Made by a program: the position numbers and the translations under genes. The notes below the pieces were generated by a model. That model had not been told where the DNA came from. It saw only the letters and a list, made by a program, of their open reading frames with translations, and did not search any database. 11,932 nt of DNA from Syntrophomonas sp. UBA1376 (GTDB lineage: Bacteria > Bacillota > Syntrophomonadia > Syntrophomonadales > Syntrophomonadaceae): positions 27,794-39,725 of the forward strand of contig DBRE01000121.1 of assembly GCA_002305535.1 (NCBI GenBank). The letters are read 5' to 3'. Shown here one piece after another: positions 5,971-11,932 of this stretch. Numbering within the stretch: position 1 is the stretch's first letter; each line of letters opens with the position of its first letter.

Positions 5971-7210
5971 GAATGATATCGGCACCAATGCTATTAAACT
6001 TAGCATGGATCTTATCATAGCCCCTATCGATATGATCCACCCGATATATTTGGGTTTCCCCTTCAGCAAACAAACCTGCCAGTATAAGAGCAGCCCCAGC
6101 CCGTAGATCAGTAGCCTCCACCGAAGCCCCCTCCAGGCGATTTTTGCCCTTTATGATGGCTACTCTTCCTTCCACCTTGATATCAGCTCCCATTCTACGT
6201 AACTCCTGGACATGGCGGAAGCGGTTTTCAAAAATCGTTTCCACCAGTACACTGGTGCCACGAACAGTAGCCAATAAGGCCATTATCTGAGGTTGCATAT
6301 CAGTAGGAAAACCAGGATAAGGCATCGTCTTAACATCGGTAGGGCTGAGGCGACCTCCTCCTACTACTTTGAGACCGGAATTGGAGGTCAATACTTCAAC
6401 TCCGATTTCGCGTAACTTTGATACTATGGGCTGAATGTGTTCCAGCACCACATTTTCAATAGTCACTTCGCCTCTGGATATAGCTGCGGCCACCATAAAG
6501 GTGCCAGCTTCTATTCGGTCAGGTATCACTGCGTGTTCTACGCTCCCCAGATAATCAACACCTTCGATTCGTATGGTGTCCAGTCCCGCTCCTCTGATGC
6601 GTGCTCCCATACGGTTTAAGAAATTTTGTAAATCCACTATTTCTGGTTCGCGAGCAGCATTGCGCAATACAGTGGTGCCAGGGAGTAATGCCGCTGCCAT
6701 CATTAAGTTTTCCGTAGCTCCCACACTGGGAAAGTCCAGTAATATCTCCTGACTGCCCAGAGATGAAGCCTTTCCTTCCATAAAGCCAAACTCTTCTTTA
6801 ATGGCAAAACCCATGCTTTGAAAGCCCTTTAGATGCAGATCCATGGGGCGAGTGCCTATGGCACAGCCACCCGGATAAGCTACCCGGGCGTGATGGAACC
6901 GGGATAACAAAGCTCCCATCACCAGATTAGACGCGCGCATTTTGCGTGATATCTCTTCAGGAAGCTCATATTTATCAACTGTACTCCCATTGATTATCAG
7001 TACATCGTCTTCCCGTTTGACCTTTGCTCCCAAGATTTCCAGAGCCTGCGACATAACCTTTATATCTTCCAAATCAGGTACACCAGTTAGAACTACTTCA
7101 CCAGAGCAGAGCAAGCTGGCGGCCATTATCGGGAGCGTTGAATTCTTGGATCCGCTAATCCTAACCTGGCCTTTGAGTGGTTTGGCCCCTCTTACCACTA
7201 GACAGTCCAA
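5954..7210 (-). CDS. murA: UDP-N-acetylglucosamine 1-carboxyvinyltransferase MurA
   Basis: Cytoplasmic enzyme that transfers enolpyruvate from PEP to UDP-GlcNAc, the first committed step of peptidoglycan synthesis. The 418 residues match the family length. The substrate-binding K22 lies in ISGSKNSTLP (18-27). The catalytic Cys is C116 in YPGGCAIGTRPMDLHL, so the enzyme should be sensitive to fosfomycin, unlike forms with Asp here. The YPGFPTDMQPQ block carries the general-base Asp, and DLRAGAALILAGL is the C-terminal signature. The start is TTG (7210-7208), supported by a strong GGAGGTG 5 nt upstream and by the family-like beginning LVVRGAKPLKGQVRISG. It lies 18 nt after murC, where Bacillus clusters have murB. 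Confidence 0.97.
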   Translation of the reverse strand: MDCLVVRGAKPLKGQVRISGSKNSTLPIMAASLLCSGEVVLTGVPDLEDIKVMSQALEILGAKVKREDDVLIINGSTVDKYELPEEISRKMRASNLVMGALLSRFHHARVAYPGGCAIGTRPMDLHLKGFQSMGFAIKEEFGFMEGKASSLGSQEILLDFPSVGATENLMMAAALLPGTTVLRNAAREPEIVDLQNFLNRMGARIRGAGLDTIRIEGVDYLGSVEHAVIPDRIEAGTFMVAAAISRGEVTIENVVLEHIQPIVSKLREIGVEVLTSNSGLKVVGGGRLSPTDVKTMPYPGFPTDMQPQIMALLATVRGTSVLVETIFENRFRHVQELRRMGADIKVEGRVAIIKGKNRLEGASVEATDLRAGAALILAGLFAEGETQIYRVDHIDRGYDKIHAKFNSIGADIIRGPRT

Positions 7211-7228
7211 ATGAACACCTCCGCTAGC

Positions 7229-8617
7229 TCATGGCTGCGGGACAGATTGCTTTAGCCGGTTGATAAATGCTGGTCCGATTTCCCATACATCGCCAGCCCC
7301 CATAGTAATGATCAAATCACCTGGACGGTAAATATCCGCTAAATAAGCTACAACATCCTCCGCTTCAGGAATGAAAACCGCTCTACCCCCAGCCTGCTGA
7401 TTTGCCTCAAGAATAATATGGCTGTCAACACCAGGAATAGGAGCTTCACCGGCTGCATATATATTGGTAATGATCGCCAAGTCACAGTTTTGCAAAGCCT
7501 CACCTAATTGTGCACCTAGTTGGCGAGTACGACTGTAGCGATGAGGCTGAAATACAGTAATCAATCTGCCCGAGTGATAACTCCTGGCCGCCCGCAAAGT
7601 GGCTTTGATCTCGGTCGGATGGTGAGCATAATCATCGATGACCGTGATACCTTTGTGTTCGCCGATTATTTGAAAACGTCTCTTGGCTCCATGAAAAGCA
7701 GTTATCGCTTGGCTCATACTCTCAAAGTCCAGACCCAATTCTCGCCCGGTCGCAATAGCTGCCAGAGCGTTAAGAGCATTATGCCGTCCAGGTACTGATA
7801 CACGAACATTGCCGAGTCGGTGGTCGTATTCATATACTTCAAAAACTGATCCCCATCCGTCCGTACGCCAGTTTTTTATGGTGTAGTCATTGGCTTCGTT
7901 TTCTCCATAAAATACTAGCCGGGTGGGACTATTAGCAGCTATTTTTCTTAGCCCGAGATCGTCACCATACAAAACGGCCAAGCCATTAGGTTGGACACCA
8001 TCAATATACTGGCGAAAGGCATCTTTCAACCGCTCCAGAGTATGATAGTAATCCAAGTGATCGTCCTCTATATTTGTTACCACAGCTATCTTAGGATGCA
8101 GTTCCAAAAAGGAAGCATCGCTTTCATCTGCTTCCACTACGAAATAATCGTCCGCTCCTAATCTTGCGTTGAGGTTTTGATCCTGCAGTTCACCTCCCAC
8201 TATTAGAGCAGGATCCAATCCAGATCCGGATAAAACCGTGTAAATCATAAAAGTGGTAGTTGTCTTTCCATGGGCACCAGCTACTGCAATACCATTACTG
8301 CCGTTAACCAGATTAGCCAGCATCTGTCCCCTCTTCAATACCGGTATTTTACGTTGACGAGCAAGAACGACCTCGGGATTATCCACAGGGATAGCCGAGG
8401 ATATTACCAGCATATCAACTCCTTCCTGAAGGTGGGATGAGGAATGGCCTTGATATACAGTAATTCCCATCTGTTCCAGTTGTTCAGTTATGTCATTGTG
8501 TTGTAGGTCAGATCCTGTTACCTTTATGCCCTGTTCGGTAAGGACTCTGGCGATTCCGTTCATTCCTGCTCCGCCGATCCCTACCATGTGGATCCACTGC
8601 CCGCTGTTGTCGGACAT
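7229..8617 (-). CDS. murC: UDP-N-acetylmuramate--L-alanine ligase MurC
   Basis: Cytoplasmic ATP-dependent ligase that joins L-Ala to UDP-MurNAc. The 462-residue protein has the three Mur-ligase domains. The N-terminal nucleotide-type fold starts with HMVGIGGAGMNGIARVL (10-26). The central ATPase has AGAHGKTTTT (113-122) and VVTNIEDDHLDYY (179-191). The C-terminal domain carries VIDDYAHHPTEIKATLRAA (326-344) and FQPHRYSRT (356-364), blocks typical of MurC rather than of MurD, E or F. The ATG at 8617 has AGGAG 9 nt upstream. The 111-nt space from murG is the longest gap in the mur part. murA follows after 18 nt. No MurB is encoded in this window to make its UDP-MurNAc substrate. Confidence 0.97.
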   Translation of the reverse strand: MSDNSGQWIHMVGIGGAGMNGIARVLTEQGIKVTGSDLQHNDITEQLEQMGITVYQGHSSSHLQEGVDMLVISSAIPVDNPEVVLARQRKIPVLKRGQMLANLVNGSNGIAVAGAHGKTTTTFMIYTVLSGSGLDPALIVGGELQDQNLNARLGADDYFVVEADESDASFLELHPKIAVVTNIEDDHLDYYHTLERLKDAFRQYIDGVQPNGLAVLYGDDLGLRKIAANSPTRLVFYGENEANDYTIKNWRTDGWGSVFEVYEYDHRLGNVRVSVPGRHNALNALAAIATGRELGLDFESMSQAITAFHGAKRRFQIIGEHKGITVIDDYAHHPTEIKATLRAARSYHSGRLITVFQPHRYSRTRQLGAQLGEALQNCDLAIITNIYAAGEAPIPGVDSHIILEANQQAGGRAVFIPEAEDVVAYLADIYRPGDLIITMGAGDVWEIGPAFINRLKQSVPQP

Positions 8618-8728
8618 TTCCTCATCTCCTTATACCAACATTGGTGATACACTGTTATCGTATGCATATTTAACAAAAGTGGTTACATTTCTAAATACAG
8701 GCCTGTCCCGCCATGAGCTATTTAAGCG
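8618..8728 (-). other. Gap between murG and murC
   Basis: These 111 nt are AT-rich and hold no gene. Possible promoter parts on the minus strand (TTGTTA, TACGAT) do not combine with good spacing, so I do not call a promoter. A weak ACCA/TGGT hairpin lies just before the murC ribosome site. There is no terminator. Confidence 0.5.
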
Positions 8729-9817
8729 CTATCCAATCAACTCGGTGACAATATCATTAAGTGCCTGGGGCTTAGCCTCCTGCAGCATCTGTCGACGCAT
8801 ATCATGCAATTTGTTAGGCTCACTGCGCAGGGCGTCAATGGCCTTAACTAGAGTATCCCCGTCCAGGAACTCATCAATAACCATAGTTGCTGCTTTTTTC
8901 TCCATTAATGCCCGGGCATTCTTTTCCTGGTGGTTGTCAGCTGCATAGGGATAAGGAACCAGGATAGCCGGTAATCCTAGCACCGCCAATTCCGCTAGGG
9001 TACTGGCACCAGCCCGGCAAACAGCCAGATGCGATGCGGCCATGGCCTGTTCGATATTATTCATATAGGGCAAGATTCTCATCGTTGCTGTATGTTCCCT
9101 TTTGACACGCTCCTGTACCTGGCGGTTTATTTCTTCGTAGTTGTCTGAACCAGTTATCCAGATCAACTGTATTTGTTGATCCTGCAACTGATCAAGAGCA
9201 TCCAGCATAGCACGGTTTATGGTAGCTGCTCCTCGACTTCCCCCGAAGGCGATCAAAGTAAACAGGTTTTCTTTAAGCCCCAGGGACTGGCGAGCGGCCT
9301 GGGGGCTAACGTGGAAAAATTCCTGCCTTATGGGCAAGCCGGTTATTTTAATGCGTTTGGCTTCCAGATACTTTTCCGCCTCAGCAAAGGTCAGCATAGT
9401 ACAGTCGACCCGTTTAGCCAGATGACGATTAGCCAGTCCTGGATAGGCGTTTTGTTCGTGGATAAAAGTTTTGGGAGCAAAATAAGTTCCTGCCAATACC
9501 ACCGGAAACGAAACATAACCTCCCGTTCCCACAATGAAATCGGGATTAAAATCTTTGATTATATCCTTGGCCTGGAAAAAACTATACGGAAACTTGATCA
9601 GCGACTGTCCCGCTTTCAGCATAGAAGAACGATCTATACCCGATACATCAATAGTTATGAAATCATACCCTGCTTCCGGGACAATGCGGCTTTCCATCCC
9701 CCGGGAACCCACATACAATATGTCCATATCAGCTATCCGTCGTCGCAGTTCATCGGCTATAGCCAGTGCCGGATAAATATGTCCGCCTGTCCCACCGCCA
9801 GTGATGATCGCTCTCAT
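8729..9817 (-). CDS. murG: Lipid II synthase MurG (GlcNAc transferase)
   Basis: Peripheral membrane GT28 glycosyltransferase on the cytoplasmic face. It adds GlcNAc from UDP-GlcNAc to lipid I to give lipid II. The 362 residues have the N-terminal acceptor domain with GGGTGGH at 7-13, GTGGYVSFPV (97-106) and FIHEQNAYPGLANR (118-131). The linker block FGGSRGAATIN (191-201) and the C-terminal donor domain with CRAGASTLAEL (267-277) and VPYPYAADNHQEKNA (287-301) follow, a complete set of MurG motifs. The ATG at 9817 has AGGAGGAG directly upstream, and the gap after ftsW is 13 nt. It stands between the SEDS gene and murC, as in other Firmicutes clusters. Confidence 0.97.
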   Translation of the reverse strand: MRAIITGGGTGGHIYPALAIADELRRRIADMDILYVGSRGMESRIVPEAGYDFITIDVSGIDRSSMLKAGQSLIKFPYSFFQAKDIIKDFNPDFIVGTGGYVSFPVVLAGTYFAPKTFIHEQNAYPGLANRHLAKRVDCTMLTFAEAEKYLEAKRIKITGLPIRQEFFHVSPQAARQSLGLKENLFTLIAFGGSRGAATINRAMLDALDQLQDQQIQLIWITGSDNYEEINRQVQERVKREHTATMRILPYMNNIEQAMAASHLAVCRAGASTLAELAVLGLPAILVPYPYAADNHQEKNARALMEKKAATMVIDEFLDGDTLVKAIDALRSEPNKLHDMRRQMLQEAKPQALNDIVTELIG

Positions 9818-9830
9818 TAGCTCCTCCTGT

Positions 9831-10931
9831 TCATCGGTAAGTACTATACCGAGATATATTCAATAAAAACCCTACTGCTATCAGGGTAAATAGCAAGGAG
9901 GATCCACCATAACTTATAAACGGAAGGGTTATACCGGTTACCGGCAAGGCTCCTGAAACCACCGCGATATTGATGGCAGCCTGAAACACTATCATAGTTG
10001 TTAAGCCAGTGGCTAAAAGACTGCCAAAGGTATCAGGAGCATTTAGAGCTATTCGAAAACCCCTCCAGGCAAACAAAAGAAATAAACTGATAACCAGAAA
10101 AGCGCCTAAAAACCCTAACTCTTCACCTAATATGGCGAATATAAAATCAGTATGTTGCTCTGGAAGGTAAAAAAACTTCTGCCGGCTTCTCCCTAATCCC
10201 ATACCGAACAGTCCTCCGGAACCCAGAGCATATAATGACTGTATAGTCTGAAATCCCTCATCAGTCGGGAATTTCCAAGGATTTAGAAATGCAATGAAAC
10301 GTTCCATGCGATAAGGTGCAACCGCTATAGCTGCAGCGACCACACCTGCACCAGACAGGGCGATTAATCCTAAGTGACTCCCCCGCGCACCGGCAGCCAT
10401 CATCATAAAAAAGGCTGTTCCAGCTATGGCAAATGAGGTTCCCAAATCAGGCTGCAGCATGATCAAACCACACACCAGGGCTATTAACACCAGTATAGGT
10501 AGAATTCCCTGGGTAAAGGATCGCATACGATCAAGGTTGACTTCCATTACCCTGGCTAAAAACATAGCCATAGCTAATTTGGCTAACTCTGAAGGGGTAA
10601 ACTGTAAAAAACCTACTCCCAGGGAACGGGTTGCTCCTTTAGCTTCAATCCCAAGAGGAGTAACCACCAGAACTAAGCATAGCAAGGTAAAAATCATCAG
10701 GGGGATAGCCAGGTCCTTAATGCGCAGATAATTTAACTTCATCACTACCAACATACATATTAGGCCAATCACAGCCCACTGTAGCTGCTTCCTAAAAAAC
10801 AGATAGGCGTCATCATACCGTATGTTGGAGGTGACAGCACTGGAACTGAATACCATTATAAGGCCGATACCAACCAATAACAGGGTGGTTATGAAGAGAA
10901 TAAAATCGGGAGGTCCCTTTCTCAAACGCAA
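9831..10931 (-). CDS. ftsW: SEDS peptidoglycan polymerase FtsW/SpoVE
   Basis: Polytopic membrane protein of the SEDS family, which polymerises lipid II with a class B penicillin-binding protein at the septum. The 366 residues have about ten hydrophobic segments. SEDS signatures are FTPSELAKLA (111-120), LQPDLGTS (159-166), GLFGMGLGRSRQKFFYLPEQ (240-259), then TDFIFAILGEELGFLG (261-276) and TGITLPFISYGGSS (332-345). Position between murD and murG is that of Bacillus spoVE, the sporulation paralogue. In Clostridia the single copy here may serve vegetative division, so FtsW or SpoVE cannot be decided from this window. The start is TTG (10931) with a GAGGAGGGG site upstream, 14 nt after murD. A second TTG at codon 3 is possible. 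Confidence 0.93.
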   Translation of the reverse strand: MRLRKGPPDFILFITTLLLVGIGLIMVFSSSAVTSNIRYDDAYLFFRKQLQWAVIGLICMLVVMKLNYLRIKDLAIPLMIFTLLCLVLVVTPLGIEAKGATRSLGVGFLQFTPSELAKLAMAMFLARVMEVNLDRMRSFTQGILPILVLIALVCGLIMLQPDLGTSFAIAGTAFFMMMAAGARGSHLGLIALSGAGVVAAAIAVAPYRMERFIAFLNPWKFPTDEGFQTIQSLYALGSGGLFGMGLGRSRQKFFYLPEQHTDFIFAILGEELGFLGAFLVISLFLLFAWRGFRIALNAPDTFGSLLATGLTTMIVFQAAINIAVVSGALPVTGITLPFISYGGSSLLFTLIAVGFLLNISRYSTYR

Positions 10932-10945
10932 CCTTTGCCCCTCCT

Positions 10946-11932
10946 CTAATCTGGTGACTGCTCAACCAGGGATCGTACTAGTTTACAGAAGAGATCCCCG
11001 CGGTGTTCATAACTGGGAAACTGATCCCAACTGGCACAGGCCGGTGACAGCAAAACCACATCTCCAACTACAGCTAGTTGGGAAGCCAAGTTCACAGCTT
11101 CCGTCAAATCGCTTACCTCATGTATATTCCTAAAAGAAGTCTTCATGACGGCATCCTTGATCTCTTGGCGGGCTTCGCCTAGAAGGATCAGATCCCGCAC
11201 CCGGTTAGCTAACACCTGGGCCAACTCAGCAAAGTCTGAGCCTTTATTCCGCCCCCCTGCTATTAAGATAATTGGCTGTTGAAACGATTCGAGGGCTTTC
11301 ATAACAGATTCAGGGTTGGTGGCTTTGGAATCATTTACATAAAGAACGCCCTGGTTGTATATCACTTCTTCCATACGGTGCCGGACTCCGGTAAAGGTCT
11401 TCAAAGCATCACTAATCATGGCTGGTTTGGCCCCATATAGATAACTCATAGCTACAGCACAGAGTACATTTTCCAGATTGTGCTGTCCACGCAAGCGTAT
11501 ATCTCCTACCGGACAGATCTGGGTAGTTCCTTGATGGTGCTGATAAACAATCACATCATTGTTGATGAAAAAACCTTCCGGTAATTGCTGCTGAGCAGAG
11601 AAGAATACTACCGTAGCCGGACATTTTTCAGCTATCTCACGCAGGCAATGATCATCATAGTTAAACACTGCGTAGTCATGAGGTAACTGCTGTTTGAATA
11701 TATTAGATTTGGCTTCTATATAGGCCTCCATGGTTTTGTGGCGATCCAAATGATCAGGTGTAATATTAAGCAAACCACAAATAGGAGGGCGGAAGTTTTC
11801 CACCGTTTCCAGCTGAAAACTGGAAACCTCCACGACCACTACGCCTTCGTCAAGATTTTCAATAAGACTGGTCAATGCTATGCCGATATTCCCGCCATAA
11901 TAAGCCAAGCGTCCATCTTTCTCCAGGATATA
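10946..11932 (-). CDS. murD: UDP-N-acetylmuramoyl-L-alanine--D-glutamate ligase MurD (5' end outside window)
   Basis: Cytoplasmic ATP-dependent ligase that adds D-Glu to UDP-MurNAc-L-Ala. The frame is open to the window edge and gives the C-terminal 328 residues, out of about 450 usual. The N-terminal domain and the ATP-binding GKTT loop lie beyond the edge. Visible MurD signatures are YYGGNIGIALTS and EVSSFQLE. They are followed by LLNITPDHLDRH (central domain), LYVNDSKATNPES, AGGRNKGSDF and LLSPACASWDQFPSYEHRGD near the C-terminus. The last of these, with the DSKATN block, separates MurD from other Mur ligases. A TTG at 11908 would fall in mid-domain and is not the start. The stop is 14 nt before the ftsW start. 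Confidence 0.96.
   Translation of the reverse strand, partial: YILEKDGRLAYYGGNIGIALTSLIENLDEGVVVVEVSSFQLETVENFRPPICGLLNITPDHLDRHKTMEAYIEAKSNIFKQQLPHDYAVFNYDDHCLREIAEKCPATVVFFSAQQQLPEGFFINNDVIVYQHHQGTTQICPVGDIRLRGQHNLENVLCAVAMSYLYGAKPAMISDALKTFTGVRHRMEEVIYNQGVLYVNDSKATNPESVMKALESFQQPIILIAGGRNKGSDFAELAQVLANRVRDLILLGEARQEIKDAVMKTSFRNIHEVSDLTEAVNLASQLAVVGDVVLLSPACASWDQFPSYEHRGDLFCKLVRSLVEQSPD

Noticed and set aside
8618..8660. ACCAATGTTGGT palindrome just before the murC ribosome site, as a possible riboswitch or operator
   Set aside because: The RNA stem would be only 4 bp with a 4-nt loop and no extended pairing, too weak to call.
1..11932. A previously undescribed system, mobile element or CRISPR array
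   Set aside because: Almost every base is covered by known dcw and spoIIG genes in conserved order. No direct repeats, integrase or transposase frames, or unexplained long gaps were seen.

Overview
The window is a division and cell-wall (dcw) gene cluster followed by the start of the spoIIG sporulation operon. Every gene I can support is on the minus strand, so transcription runs from high to low coordinates. In transcription order the genes are murD (5' end cut by the window edge), ftsW/spoVE, murG, murC, murA, ftsQ/divIB, a DUF881 gene, sbp (DUF1290), ftsA, ftsZ, a terminator, spoIIGA, and sigE (3' end cut by the window edge). The gene content (SpoIIGA with pro-SigE, Sbp, DUF881, DivIB) and order match endospore-forming Firmicutes. 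Moderate GC, frequent TTG starts and the absence of bpr between ftsZ and spoIIGA suggest Clostridia rather than Bacillus. A Syntrophomonas-type clostridium is a guess from overall resemblance, not something the window proves.

Region by region: (1) 11932-7229 holds the lipid II steps. MurD and MurC add D-Glu and L-Ala to UDP-MurNAc precursors, MurG makes lipid II, and the SEDS protein polymerises it. Gaps are short (13-14 nt) except for 111 nt between murG and murC. (2) 7210-5954 is murA, the first committed step of peptidoglycan synthesis, in the slot where Bacillus-type clusters carry murB. A GC-rich hairpin overlaps its stop codon, and a good extended -10 promoter lies just after it. The division genes can therefore probably be transcribed separately. 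(3) 5862-1657 is ftsQ, DUF881, sbp, ftsA, ftsZ, tightly packed and probably translationally coupled, ending in a clear intrinsic terminator at about 1609-1643. (4) 1552-1 is the spoIIG operon: an extended -10 promoter inside overlapping inverted repeats, spoIIGA (the membrane aspartic protease that activates pro-SigE) and sigE, with 13 nt between the two genes.

The locus links making wall precursor, assembling the Z-ring with its membrane anchor, and switching to mother-cell transcription after asymmetric division. I see no mobile element, CRISPR array, tRNA, rRNA or cryptic accessory system, and nothing that looks like an undescribed system. The items worth a second look are small and regulatory: the inverted repeats at the spoIIG promoter, the unclear and possibly ATT start of ftsA, the murA-for-murB arrangement, the murA hairpin with an internal promoter, and the short FtsZ linker.
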